From Nonomuraea fuscirosea (lineage in GTDB: Bacteria > Actinomycetota > Actinomycetes > Streptosporangiales > Streptosporangiaceae), in the NCBI RefSeq assembly GCF_003001935.1, contig NZ_PVNG01000017.1:62001-126000 (forward strand): a DNA stretch of 64,000 bases, written 5' to 3'. This document shows, one piece after another, positions 16,900 to 25,554 of this stretch (the first letter of the stretch is position 1; the number at the start of each line of letters is the position of its first letter). A program made the position numbers and the translations under genes. The notes under the pieces were generated by a model. That model saw only the letters and a list, made by a program, of their open reading frames with translations. It was not told the origin of the DNA and searched no databases.

Positions 16900-18099
16900 C
16901 TAAACCATCACCTTCCCGGCGGGCACATCGGGCGTGGCGGCCAGCCGGCGCCTGCGCTTGGGCAGGCCGAAGGTCGGGTGCGCGTTGGCCCACAGTGACA
17001 TCCGCAACAGGGCCGCCTTCACCCGGGCGGACGTCCCGCCGCCCACGTACGCGGGCTTCGCCTGCCCTTCGCCGTCCACCAGCTGGAGAATGGCGTCCCG
17101 CCGTCCGAGACTGATGTGGTTGTAGGTGTAGACCAGCCTGGTCTTCGCGACCTTGCCACTGGTCAGGCGTCCCACGATCGCGTGGAACGCCTGCCCGCCG
17201 GTGTAGCCGGCCGACGCGCAGGACATCGGCAGCGGCCTGCCGTTGTCGCCGATGGCGTGCACGCTGTCGCCGACGGCGTAGACGTCCGGGTGGGAGACCG
17301 ACCGCATGGTGCGATCGACGACGATCCTGCCGGTGTCCGTGATCTCCAGCCCGCCGGCGGCGGCGATGGGGCTGACCGCGAACCCGGCCGTCCACACGGT
17401 CGCGTCGGACGCCAGGGCGGTGCCGTCGGCGCACCGCACGCGGGTCGCTTCGACGGCCGCGACAGTGGTGTGCTCCAGGACGGTGACGCCGAGCCGGTCG
17501 CAGGCCCGCCGCAGGTGGCCGCGGGCTCCGGCGGAGAGCCGGGCGCCCAGCTCACCGCGGGCGACGAGCGTCACCGACAGGCGGGGCCGTGATTCGGCGA
17601 TCTCGGTGGCGGTCTCGATGCCGGTCAGCCCGTCGCCGACGACCACCACGTTCCCGCCTTCGTCCCGCCTGTCCAGGCCGTTCAGGCGCTCGCGCAGGCG
17701 CAGCGCCGAGGACAGGGCGGCGATGTCGAAGGCGTGCTCGGCCGCCCCGGGGACGCCCCCGACGTCACCGTGGCTGCCGAGCGCGTACACCAGCGTGTCG
17801 TAGCCGAGTTCGCCGCCGGCTTCGGTGCCGGTCACGGCGACGACCTGGCGCTCGGGATCCACGGCGGTCACCCGGGCCACGCGCAGCCGGATCCCCGTAC
17901 CCGCGAAGACGTCGAGCAGCCGCTGCGCCGAGGCCGCCCGGCCGGCCGCCACCTGGTGCAGCCGCATCCGCTCGACGAAGTCCGGCACGGCGTTGACCAC
18001 GGTGATCCGCACGTCCGCCGCGGACAGCCGGCGGGCCAGGTTCCCGGCCACGTAGACCCCGGCGTAACCGGCACCGAGGATCACGATGTGGTGCTTCAT
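16900..18099 (-). CDS. Type II NADH dehydrogenase-like FAD oxidoreductase
   Basis: About 399 residues from the ATG at 18099, preceded by AGGAGC. It begins HHIVILGAGYAGVYVAGNLA (FAD GxGxxG) with a second nucleotide-binding motif VVVVGDGLTGIETATEIAE and the HPDVYAVGDSVHA motif near the C-terminus. It resembles NDH-2/ferredoxin-reductase-like flavoproteins with a basic C-terminus (LPKRRRRL). Genes of this type are common ECF41 partners, so it is the probable regulon target of the next gene. Confidence 0.88.
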   Translation of the reverse strand: MKHHIVILGAGYAGVYVAGNLARRLSAADVRITVVNAVPDFVERMRLHQVAAGRAASAQRLLDVFAGTGIRLRVARVTAVDPERQVVAVTGTEAGGELGYDTLVYALGSHGDVGGVPGAAEHAFDIAALSSALRLRERLNGLDRRDEGGNVVVVGDGLTGIETATEIAESRPRLSVTLVARGELGARLSAGARGHLRRACDRLGVTVLEHTTVAAVEATRVRCADGTALASDATVWTAGFAVSPIAAAGGLEITDTGRIVVDRTMRSVSHPDVYAVGDSVHAIGDNGRPLPMSCASAGYTGGQAFHAIVGRLTSGKVAKTRLVYTYNHISLGRRDAILQLVDGEGQAKPAYVGGGTSARVKAALLRMSLWANAHPTFGLPKRRRRLAATPDVPAGKVMV

Positions 18100-18283
18100 G
18101 TGTTGCTCCTCTCGCGTCACTTGCTCGTGAGTTGAGCGGAACAGCGCCACGATTGCTGACAGGAACGCCGCGTGGCATGGGTCACACCGTGACCGGTTGG
18201 GCCGTCCGTCACGGATCGCCGCCTGAACGCGGGCTGTGGCCGTGGAGGGCGGCGCTGCTCTGGTGCGCGAACCTCGGCGGTGC

Positions 18284-18320
18284 TAGCGTCCGCAATGGAG
18301 CGCCGGGAAGCCTGGTCGGC
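18284..18320 (+). promoter_or_regulatory. Leader element copy C with -10 box (PEP-synthase-like gene)
   Basis: TAGCGT (18284-18289) is followed after 12 bases by GCCGGGAAGCCTGGTCGGC (18302-18320), 40 bp upstream of the annotated start. An ATG at 18295-18297, near the predicted transcription start, is in frame with the gene and would add 22 residues (MERREAWSAWFANDVS...), so leaderless initiation is an alternative. Confidence 0.65.
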
Positions 18321-18360
18321 ATGGTTCGCGAACGATGTCAGCTGTGGGGGAGAAGGCGCG

Positions 18361-20793
18361 ATGGAACTGATCCGGTTGTCCGACATAGATGGCTCCATGC
18401 TCGACCTTGTAGGCGGTAAGGCCGCCGGGCTCGGGAAGATGATCAGAGCGGGGGAGCGCGTCCCGGACGGCTTCTGCCTGACCGCCGACGCCTACCGGGC
18501 GGGGCAACTGCCCGAGGAGGAGCTGGTCGAGGCGTACGAGCGGCTCGGCGGGGGCCGGGTGGCGGTGCGCTCCAGCGCCACCGCCGAGGACCTGCCGGAG
18601 GCCAGCTTCGCCGGTCAGCAGGACACCTTTCTCAACGTCGAAGGCCCCAGCGACCTGATCGACGCGGTACGCCGCTGCTGGGACTCCCTGTTCACCGAGC
18701 GCGCCGTCGCCTACCGCGCCGCCGCGGGCATCGGCGAGACGGCCATGGCCGTGGTGGTGCAGCGGATGATCGACCCGGTCACGGCCGGGGTGCTGTTCAC
18801 CGCCAACCCGATCACCGGCTGCCGCTCCGAGATGGTCGTCGACGCGGCTCCTGGCCTGGGCACCGCCATCGTCGAGGGCACCGTCGTGCCCGACCACTAC
18901 GTGCTCGATCAGCGGATACCGGCCGTACCGGATGACGGCGGGTGCTTGAACGCGGAGCAACTCGGCCGGTTGCGTGCGGCCGGGCAGCGGCTGCAGGAGC
19001 ATCTCGGCTCGCCGCAGGACATCGAGTGGGCGATCGACGCCGAAGGCACGCTGTGGCTGCTGCAGTCGCGGCCGATCACCACGCTCTTCCCGCTGCCGCC
19101 CGACACCGGAGACACGCGGCTCTACCTGGAGTTCGGCCACATTCAAGGCATGCTCCGCCCGTGCACCCCGATGGGCGTGTCGCTGCTCAAGACCGGCGGA
19201 AGCGTGTGGTTCCAGGCCGCGGGAGCCAAGGTCGACCGGCGTGACCCGCTGCCCCGAATGGTGCCGATCGGTGGCCGGCTCTACTTCGACGTGACCGACT
19301 TCCTGCGCAGCAAGGCCATGCGCGAACGCATCGGGACCTCCCTGGAGGTCTACGGACCGAGGGTGCAGGGCGCTGTGCTGCGCATGCTCGACGACCCGCG
19401 GTTCGCGCCGCGGCCCGGCCTGCCCTTGCATCTCGGCAGCGTGGTCAAGGGCATGGCGCGGATGGTGCCCGCCGGGCTGGCCGGAGTGGTGTCGAGTCTG
19501 TCCAACCCGGCTCTCGCGCGAGCCCGCGCCCACCGCGGCGTCGCGGAGATCAAGCGGATGATCGTCCCGCCCGGCGAGTCCGCGACGGCCGCCGAACGGC
19601 TGCGCTGGGTCGTCGAGGACTCCCACAAGGCGGTCATGAGCATCGACATGCACGGGATCGTGTGGCCGCTGACGGCAGGCATGATCGCCGGGACGCTCCC
19701 GGCCGCGCTGCTCAAAGGCGTCGCCACGGACGAGGAACTCGACACGGTCCTCGGCGGCATGCCGTACAACGTGACCACCCAGATGGACCTCAAGCTGTGG
19801 GGCCTGGCGGTGCGGGCACGCGAGCACCGCGACCTGTTCCTCGGCACCCCACCGGAGGATCTCGCCGCCATGTACTTCGCCGGCGAGCTTCCCGACATCG
19901 GGATGGCGGGCTTTCTGGCCGCGTACGGCATGCGCGCGGCGGCCGAGATCGACGTCGGCGTGCCCCGCTGGGCCGACGACCCCGCGCCGCTGTTCGCCAC
20001 CATCGCCAACTATCTGCGCGTCGAAGACCCCGCGCAGGCGCCCGACGTCCGGTTCAAGGCGGCCGCGGCCCGCGCGGAGCGGATGATCGAGACGCTGTCG
20101 CGGCGGGCGCGGCGCAGGCGCCCCATCCGCGGCCGGCTGGCGGCGTTCTTCATGCGCCGCTCGCGACAGCTCACCGGCCTGCGGGAGATCGCGAAATTCG
20201 CCTGGCTGCCCGTGATCCAGGCGTGCCGGCGCCAACTCCTCCTGGCCGGCGCGGACCTGGCCGACCGCGGCCGGCTGGAGCGCGCCGACGACATCATGTT
20301 CCTGACGCTGGAGGAGGCGCGAGCCGCCGCTCGCGACACGGACCACCGGGAAGTCGCCGCGATGCGGCGCGCCGAGTATGTACGGGAACTGCGCCGGCGC
20401 ACCGTACCCGGCGCGCTTCTGTCCGACGGGACCGACCTGGAGGCGCTCGCGCCCGCCGAGCCGGCCCCGGACGGCGTGCTGACCGGTATGTCCGGAGCCG
20501 CCGGGCAGGCGACCGGCAGGGCGCGGGTGATCCGTGACCCGGCCGGCGCGCGCATCGAACCGGGGGAGATCCTGGTCGCACCCACCACCGATCCTGGCTG
20601 GACCCCGCTGTTCATGACCGCGGCCGGCCTGGTGACCGAAACCGGTTCCCCGGTGGCGCACGGCCCTACGGTGGCCCGCGAGTACGGGATCCCCGCCGTC
20701 ATCTGCGTCCGCGACGCCACACACGAGATCAGGACCGGGCAGTTGATCACCATCGACGGCGCAGCCGGCACAGTGTGTGTGGAACCCGAATGA
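18361..20793 (+). CDS. PEP synthase/rifampin phosphotransferase-like enzyme
   Basis: About 810 residues: an N-terminal ATP-grasp PEP/pyruvate-binding domain (GGKAAGLGKMI; VRSSATAEDLPEASFAGQQDT), a middle alpha-helical domain (about 300-700), and a C-terminal phosphohistidine domain with ETGSPVAHGPTVAREYGIPAV, the swivelling catalytic His near residue 765. The order and length match both PEP synthase-like proteins and rifampin phosphotransferases, which lack the TIM-barrel PEP domain. No TIM barrel is seen, so a small-molecule phosphotransferase is likelier than true PpsA. Start ATG 18361 follows GGGGGAG. The leader has copy C of the repeated element. Confidence 0.8.
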   Translation: MELIRLSDIDGSMLDLVGGKAAGLGKMIRAGERVPDGFCLTADAYRAGQLPEEELVEAYERLGGGRVAVRSSATAEDLPEASFAGQQDTFLNVEGPSDLIDAVRRCWDSLFTERAVAYRAAAGIGETAMAVVVQRMIDPVTAGVLFTANPITGCRSEMVVDAAPGLGTAIVEGTVVPDHYVLDQRIPAVPDDGGCLNAEQLGRLRAAGQRLQEHLGSPQDIEWAIDAEGTLWLLQSRPITTLFPLPPDTGDTRLYLEFGHIQGMLRPCTPMGVSLLKTGGSVWFQAAGAKVDRRDPLPRMVPIGGRLYFDVTDFLRSKAMRERIGTSLEVYGPRVQGAVLRMLDDPRFAPRPGLPLHLGSVVKGMARMVPAGLAGVVSSLSNPALARARAHRGVAEIKRMIVPPGESATAAERLRWVVEDSHKAVMSIDMHGIVWPLTAGMIAGTLPAALLKGVATDEELDTVLGGMPYNVTTQMDLKLWGLAVRAREHRDLFLGTPPEDLAAMYFAGELPDIGMAGFLAAYGMRAAAEIDVGVPRWADDPAPLFATIANYLRVEDPAQAPDVRFKAAAARAERMIETLSRRARRRRPIRGRLAAFFMRRSRQLTGLREIAKFAWLPVIQACRRQLLLAGADLADRGRLERADDIMFLTLEEARAAARDTDHREVAAMRRAEYVRELRRRTVPGALLSDGTDLEALAPAEPAPDGVLTGMSGAAGQATGRARVIRDPAGARIEPGEILVAPTTDPGWTPLFMTAAGLVTETGSPVAHGPTVAREYGIPAVICVRDATHEIRTGQLITIDGAAGTVCVEPE

Positions 20794-20879
20794 CCGCAAC
20801 AACCCGAATGCCGCCGCGGCGATGGCGACCATGATCCAGATGCCGGGCAGGACGGCCGTCGTGATGGCCAGGCCGCCGG

Positions 20880-21245
20880 CGAAGTCACCCGGCCGCACTC
20901 GATCGGGGTGGAGTCGGGCCGCCCAGACCGGGTCGGTCCACAGGTCGGTGTCGCGGGCCAGCACCCGGATGGCCCGCTTGAGCAGCGGCAGGCCTTGTGC
21001 GGGCGCTTGTTGTAGCCGGACTGGCCGGGCAGGTAGGGGAAGGCGCCGGGCAGCTGCTCGGGGACGTAGCGCAGCCAGCGGGCCTCGGAGTGGATACCGA
21101 GCAGCACCTGGGCGACGGCCAGGGTCAGCAGTTCGGCGTCGGTCAGCTGCGGCTTGCGTCCCCGCGGTGGCTGATGTCCGAGCCAGTCGTCGATCCTGAC
21201 GTACAGTGCGGTGAGAAGGGTGTTGAGGTCTGTCGGGCGTAGCGG
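20880..21245 (-). pseudogene. Remnant of an IS982-type transposase
   Basis: The minus strand reads LNTLLTALYVRIDDWLGH, then QLTDAELLTLAVAQVLLG and SEARWLRYVPEQLPGAFPYLP, typical of IS982-family transposases. The frame then shifts to LPLLKRAIRVLARDTDLWTD, and back to STPIECGR. The C-terminal catalytic half is missing. A hydrophobic minus-strand stretch follows at 20790-20880 (LAITTAVLPGIWIMVAIAAA) and may belong to a second broken gene. No terminal inverted repeats were identified. Confidence 0.6.
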
Positions 21246-21390
21246 CGCCCTGGCAGGGGAGACGCGGCCGACCACGGAAGGATCTCCGGCATGCGCCTGC
21301 CCGTACCTGTTCTATCTGCCATACGTGAAAGAAGAGATCATCATCCTCTGAGCTGCTAAAAGAGTCCTCCAACCCTAGATAACCATCGCG

Positions 21391-21598
21391 TCGTCGTCTG
21401 CTCCGGATCCTCGCAACGGCGTGCCGTGGCCGCCGGCCAGGACATCTACGCCGTCACCGCGCCGCTCGTCGTCGAGGCCGTCGCGCGGGATCCTCACCGG
21501 CAGGACCAGAACCACCCGGGGCCGCCTCCGCGGGAGCGATCTTCGACGCCCCGGACTGCCTGGCCGCCCTCTCGGCCCACATCACCTGGTGTTCTCGC
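21391..21598 (+). pseudogene. Frameshifted C-terminal remnant of an NAD(P)-binding protein
   Basis: Reads VVCSGSSQRRAVAAGQDIYA, then VTAPLVVEAVAR in one frame. One extra base near 21490 shifts it to ILTGRTRTTRGAASAGAIFD and APDCLAALSAH. This matches the C-terminal style of saccharopine-dehydrogenase-like/enoyl-reductase proteins. The N-terminus is absent, next to the transposase remnant. The remaining stretch to 21706 shows nothing else. Confidence 0.5.
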
Positions 21599-21706
21599 TG
21601 GTCCGGGCGAAATTCACGGAAGGCTGTGTGACATCCGCATCTGTTCGCGGCGGGCGTGTGAAGGGAGGGTTGGGGCTCATCACCCCCGCTTGTTAGGGAG
21701 CACATC

Positions 21707-22192
21707 ATGACACCGGCCCAAGAGAGCGTGCGGATCACGCGTACGTACCCGGCCACCCCCGAGCGCGTCTGGCAGTTGTGGACCACCGGCGAGGGGATCG
21801 CCCGGTGGTGGTCGCCGGACGGGTTCACCGTCGAGGTCGACAAGCTCGAGCTGCGGCCGGGTGGCGAGCTCATCTACACGATGACCGCCACCGCGCCGGA
21901 GCAGATCGCGTTCATGGAGAGTCACGGGATGCCGCTGAGTACCCGGTCCCGCAAGAGGTTCGTCGAGGTGGCGGAGCCGGGCAGGCTCTCTTACACCTCG
22001 CTCGCCGACTTCATCCCCGGCGTGGACCCCTACGACTTCCTCACCGTGGTCGAGCTCGAAGCCGTCGAGGAAGGCGTCCGCGTCACGATGACCGCGGACG
22101 CGATGCACGACGAGGAGTGGACCCAGCGGCTGGCCGCGGGCCGCGCCAACGAGCTCGACAACCTCGGGCGCGTGATCGACGCCGACTCGTAG
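21707..22192 (+). CDS. SRPBCC/AHSA1-domain protein
   Basis: 161 residues: SVRITRTYPATPERVWQLWT at the start, then GIARWWSPDGFTVEVDKLEL and a C-terminal helix ending ANELDNLGRVI. This is the START-like AHSA1 (Aha1 C-domain) fold, a hydrophobic-ligand-binding cup often found beside ArsR-type regulators. Ligand unknown. The ATG follows TTAGGGAGC. Confidence 0.85.
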   Translation: MTPAQESVRITRTYPATPERVWQLWTTGEGIARWWSPDGFTVEVDKLELRPGGELIYTMTATAPEQIAFMESHGMPLSTRSRKRFVEVAEPGRLSYTSLADFIPGVDPYDFLTVVELEAVEEGVRVTMTADAMHDEEWTQRLAAGRANELDNLGRVIDADS

Positions 22193-22335
22193 AAGTGGCC
22201 ACGCCATCATGCCTCCCGACGGTCGCGCTGACCGGCCGTGAGCTTCTCTCTCCGGCACGGTCCCCGCTGGTGGTCGCCACGCGGCCGGGTCACCTACCCT
22301 GGTCGGCCAGGGAACGTGGACGGGGGATCCGGCTG

Positions 22336-23355
22336 GTGGCACTGTGGCGATCCGACCGCGCCGTCCGGCTCACGCCGGTCGGCGCGGTCGCGTGCGCGGG
22401 CCTGCTGCCCCTGCTGCAGGTGGCGCTGGCCTTCAGCTACCCGGACAACGACGTCCGCACTGGACTGTGGAGCCTCGCGGTGACCGTGGTGTACCTGCCC
22501 CTGCACCTGCGTCACGTCTGGTACGCGGCCCGCGGCGTACGCCTGCCGGCAGGCGGGTGGACGCTCGCGGCGATGGCCGTCGTCATCATCGCCGCCACCC
22601 CGCTCGCGGGGAACACATGGCCGCGCGCCTACGCGGGCCTGGCCGCGTCGGCGGTCCTGGTCCTTCCCGGCCCGTGGTCATTCGTGCTCTATCTGTCGCT
22701 GGTGATCGCGGCCGCGCCCGCGTCCCTGCTGCTCGGCCTGCCGTGGAACGCCGCGCCGTGGCTCACCCTGTCGGTGCTGACCGGTAGCGGCGCCGTACTG
22801 CTGCTCGTCTGGCTGTCGGCCGCGCTCGTCCGCCTGCAGTCGGCCAGGCAGGTGCTCGCCCAGCGGGCGGTCGCGCAGGAACGGCGCCGCATCGACGACG
22901 ACCTGCGCAGGACGCTCGGCGCCGCTCTGGAGTCCCTCGCGGCGCGCGGCGCCCGCGCTGCCGACCTGCTGCAGAGCCCGCCCGGCAGGCGGGCCGAGCT
23001 GGTGGCGGAGCTGTCCGGGCTGGCCGACGATTCGCGGCGCACGCTCGCCGAGGCCAGGCAGCGGGTGCGCGGGTACCGCAGGCCGTCCCTGCGGGCCGAG
23101 CTCGACACGGCCGCCACGCTGCTGTCCGCGGCCGGGATCGAGACCCGGCTGCGGCTGCCCCGCACGGGCATACCCGACACGATCGCGCCGGAGCCCCGGG
23201 CGGCGCTGCGCGCGGCGGTCACCCGCCTGCTCGGCTCCGAAGGAGTGAGCGCCTGCACGATCACGGCCGCGGTCTCGACGGACGGCGTACGCCTTGAGGT
23301 GCGCGCCGACGGCGTCGCGGAAACCATCGACGTGCAGACCGAGGGACGCCCATGA
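22336..23355 (+). CDS. Degenerate sensor histidine kinase (pseudokinase)
   Basis: About 339 residues from a GTG start. Several membrane segments occupy residues about 10-160, followed by a HisKA_3-like helix reading ERRRIDDDLRRTLGAALESL. The normal motif is ERxRIARDLHDxxG; here Arg replaces the phospho-acceptor His and the following acid. The C-terminal ATPase region lacks clear N and G boxes. It cannot autophosphorylate by the usual route, and probably heterodimerises with or modulates the intact kinase encoded next, which overlaps its stop by 4 bp (ATGA). Confidence 0.8.
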   Translation: MALWRSDRAVRLTPVGAVACAGLLPLLQVALAFSYPDNDVRTGLWSLAVTVVYLPLHLRHVWYAARGVRLPAGGWTLAAMAVVIIAATPLAGNTWPRAYAGLAASAVLVLPGPWSFVLYLSLVIAAAPASLLLGLPWNAAPWLTLSVLTGSGAVLLLVWLSAALVRLQSARQVLAQRAVAQERRRIDDDLRRTLGAALESLAARGARAADLLQSPPGRRAELVAELSGLADDSRRTLAEARQRVRGYRRPSLRAELDTAATLLSAAGIETRLRLPRTGIPDTIAPEPRAALRAAVTRLLGSEGVSACTITAAVSTDGVRLEVRADGVAETIDVQTEGRP

Positions 23356-24497
23356 TCCCGCTGATCGTGCCGCGGTGGGTGGTGCGGCATCCCCTCTGGC
23401 CGCTGATCGCCCTGCAGGTGCTGATCGCCGTACAGGTGCCCATCTACACGACCCTCGGCATGGACGGCCCGGCGGGGAACCCTGTCGCGGCCACCGTCGC
23501 CGTGGCCCTGGTGCTCTTCCTGAGCCTGCGACACGGCCTGGCCGCCGCCAGGGGCGAACGCCCCGCGGGCTGGCCCTGGACCCTGGCCGCGCTCGTCGTG
23601 CTGGCCGACGTCCCGCTGTGGTGGGTCGGTTCGAACTGGCAGGCCGTCACCGCCTTCTCCCTCGCCTCCATCGTGATGCTGCTGCGCGGCCGGCTGATGC
23701 TGGTCGCAGCCACGTTACAGCTCCTGCTCAACCCGGTGAAGGAGGTGACCTCCATGCTGGGCGACAGTGCCTACACCACCCCTCGGGCCCTCATCCTGGG
23801 CGTGTACGCCCTGTTCGGCCTCATCCTGTACGCCAGCACGCTGGTCGGCGGCGCCCGCCTGGTCCGGTTGCTGACCGAGCTGGAGGCCACCCGCACCGAC
23901 CTGGCCGCCACGGCCGTCGGCGAGGAACGCATCCGTGTCTCCCGCGACCTGCACGACCTGCTCGGCCAGAGCCTGTCGGCCATTTCCCTCAAGGGCGACC
24001 TGGCCCTGCGCCTGCTCGCGAAGGACACCGCCGCCACCCGCACCGAGATCGAGAGCCTGACCGAGGTCGCCAGGGAAGCGCTCAGGGACATACGCGCGAT
24101 CACCCGCGACGAGCACCCGGTGTCGCTGCGCACCGAGATCGACGGCGCCGCCGCCCTGCTCGGCGCCGCCGGCGTCGACATCCGCCTGGATGTGGCCGAC
24201 CTGCCGCCGCTGTCCGGTCCCGCCCAGGACGCGCTGGCCTGGGCGATCCGCGAGGGCACCACCAACCTGCTACGGCACAGCGACGCCCGCACCTGCACGA
24301 TCACCCTGACCCGCGACCGGGGCGCGGTACGGCTGGACATCGTCAACGACGGCGCCCAGTCGCCCTCGACGCCCTCGCCCGGCACCGGGCTCTCCGGGCT
24401 GGCCGAGCGGGCCCGCGCCGCCTCCGGCACCTGGCTCACCACCGCGCACGACGGTCGGTTCCTGCTGTCGGTCGAAGTCCCCGAGGAGGTCGCATGA
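23352..24497 (+). CDS. DesK/NarX-type sensor histidine kinase
   Basis: 381 residues. Five or six membrane helices (about 15-165) precede a HisKA_3 domain with the intact motif ERIRVSRDLHDLLGQSLSAI (His near residue 202). The HATPase domain shows REGTTNLLRHSDA (N box) and GTGLSGLAERARA (G box). It phosphorylates a NarL-type regulator, here the gene overlapping its stop by 4 bp. It forms a three-gene operon with the degenerate kinase. Confidence 0.92.
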   Translation: MIPLIVPRWVVRHPLWPLIALQVLIAVQVPIYTTLGMDGPAGNPVAATVAVALVLFLSLRHGLAAARGERPAGWPWTLAALVVLADVPLWWVGSNWQAVTAFSLASIVMLLRGRLMLVAATLQLLLNPVKEVTSMLGDSAYTTPRALILGVYALFGLILYASTLVGGARLVRLLTELEATRTDLAATAVGEERIRVSRDLHDLLGQSLSAISLKGDLALRLLAKDTAATRTEIESLTEVAREALRDIRAITRDEHPVSLRTEIDGAAALLGAAGVDIRLDVADLPPLSGPAQDALAWAIREGTTNLLRHSDARTCTITLTRDRGAVRLDIVNDGAQSPSTPSPGTGLSGLAERARAASGTWLTTAHDGRFLLSVEVPEEVA

Positions 24498-25099
24498 TCC
24501 GCGTACTGATCGCCGAAGACATGCACATGATCCGCTCAGCGCTGGTCGCCCTGCTGTCGCTGGAGGACGACATGGAGGTCGTCGCCGAGATCGAACGCGG
24601 CGACGAGGTCCTGGCCACCGCCCTGCGCGTGCGGCCGGACGTCGCGGTGCTGGACATCGACATGCCGGGGCTGGACGGGCTGTCGGCGGCGGAGCAACTG
24701 TCCGCACGGCTTCCCGACTGCCGCACGCTCGTTCTCACCGGGCTCAGCCAGCCGGGCAACCTGCTGCGCGCGCTGAAGGTGCACGTGAAGGGCTTCATCG
24801 TGAAGGACGCCCCGGCGCAGACCCTCACCGACGGCATCAGGCGCATAGCGGCAGGGGAGCGGGTGATCGACCCCGAGCTGGTCGCCGCCGCGCTCGAGAC
24901 GGGCAGCAGTCCGCTGACCGCTCGTGAGACGGAGGTACTGCGCGCGGCGGCGAGCGGCATCCGCGTCGCCCAGATCGCCACCCAGCTCTCGCTATCGCAG
25001 ACCACCGTGCGCAACTACCTGTCCAACGCCATCGGCAAGGTCGGCGGGCGCAACCGCATCGACGCGATCCGCATCTCCCGCGACGCGGGCTGGCTGTAG
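24494..25099 (+). CDS. NarL/LuxR-type response regulator
   Basis: 201 residues. Receiver domain: VLIAEDMHMIRSALVALL, with the phospho-acceptor Asp in VAVLDIDMPGLDG and Lys in GFIVKDAPAQTL. LuxR HTH: SPLTARETEVLRAAASGIRV, then AQIATQLSLSQTTVRNYLSN. It is the output of the preceding kinases. Targets are unknown. It resembles the DesR-type branch. Confidence 0.93.
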   Translation: MIRVLIAEDMHMIRSALVALLSLEDDMEVVAEIERGDEVLATALRVRPDVAVLDIDMPGLDGLSAAEQLSARLPDCRTLVLTGLSQPGNLLRALKVHVKGFIVKDAPAQTLTDGIRRIAAGERVIDPELVAAALETGSSPLTARETEVLRAAASGIRVAQIATQLSLSQTTVRNYLSNAIGKVGGRNRIDAIRISRDAGWL

Positions 25100-25370
25100 C
25101 GGGCAAAACCGCAGCAGCGGCATCGACGTCCCGGGTGGATTCAGCCATCGAGAGGGGAGCCGCAGGCCAGGGGCAAGGGATGCCGGACAAGATCAAACTG
25201 GGGGCCGGCAGGAGATACAGCCAGGCCACAGGGTTCGCGACCGAGGGGATGTAAAGGACCACGTAGGGCAAATTCACGAGGAGTACCGCGGCTTGGAGAA
25301 TCATGATGAGTCGGGCTCGCCTGATGACGACCGAGCCTCGTTCAGCATCGCTGATCTCCGTCACCCGCAC
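24837..25370 (-). CDS. Possible small membrane protein, doubtful
   Basis: A minus-strand frame from GTG 25370 with two hydrophobic stretches (IMILQAAVLLVNLPYVVLYI and ANPVAWLYLLPAPSLILSGI) after a charged N-terminus (DAERGSVVIRRAR). The frame then runs antisense into the response regulator gene as low-quality Arg/Cys-rich text, so the true C-terminus is probably lost. It occupies the gap between the regulator and the CBS gene. Confidence 0.25.
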   Translation of the reverse strand: MRVTEISDAERGSVVIRRARLIMILQAAVLLVNLPYVVLYIPSVANPVAWLYLLPAPSLILSGIPCPWPAAPLSMAESTRDVDAAAAVLPATASPRRGRCGSRRCGCARRPCRWRWTGSCARWSAIARAGWRSGRRGCRSPPRAVPPSHERSADCCPSRARRRPARGRSPAPLPLCA

Positions 25371-25482
25371 CACTATGTCGGCCGTCGGACGGGCCGTCAC
25401 ATGGTCAAGCGCCAAACAGCGCGAAGCGCCATCGCGGGCCGCCAGGGGCGAGGGCGGGCAGCCCGGTTCGGATCTTTGTTGA

Positions 25483-25519
25483 TACGTTGTCGGAAGGTGT
25501 GCCGGGAAGTCTGGTCGGC
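25483..25519 (+). promoter_or_regulatory. Leader element copy D with -10 box (CBS/ArsB operon)
   Basis: TACGTT (25483-25488) is followed after 12 bases by GCCGGGAAGTCTGGTCGGC (25501-25519), 35 bp before the CBS gene. A GTG at 25499 opens an 18-codon frame (VPGSLVGELLSSYPSEAS) whose TGA overlaps the CBS ATG as TGATG, the same 57-nt length as the frame before nhaA. Confidence 0.65.
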
Positions 25520-25554
25520 GAGTTGCTGTCGTCGTACCCGAGCGAGGCTTCCTG

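Noticed and set aside
18240..18360. Rifamycin-associated element upstream of the Rph-like gene
   Set aside because: The known 19-bp rifamycin-associated inverted repeat was looked for and is not present. The leader instead has the shared 19-nt element.
18283..21372. A 1029-codon open frame antisense to the PEP-synthase-like gene
   Set aside because: It is a high-GC shadow: Arg/His/Gly-rich low-quality text with no domain, while the plus strand has a clear enzyme. Only its far upstream end is explained by the transposase remnant in a related frame.
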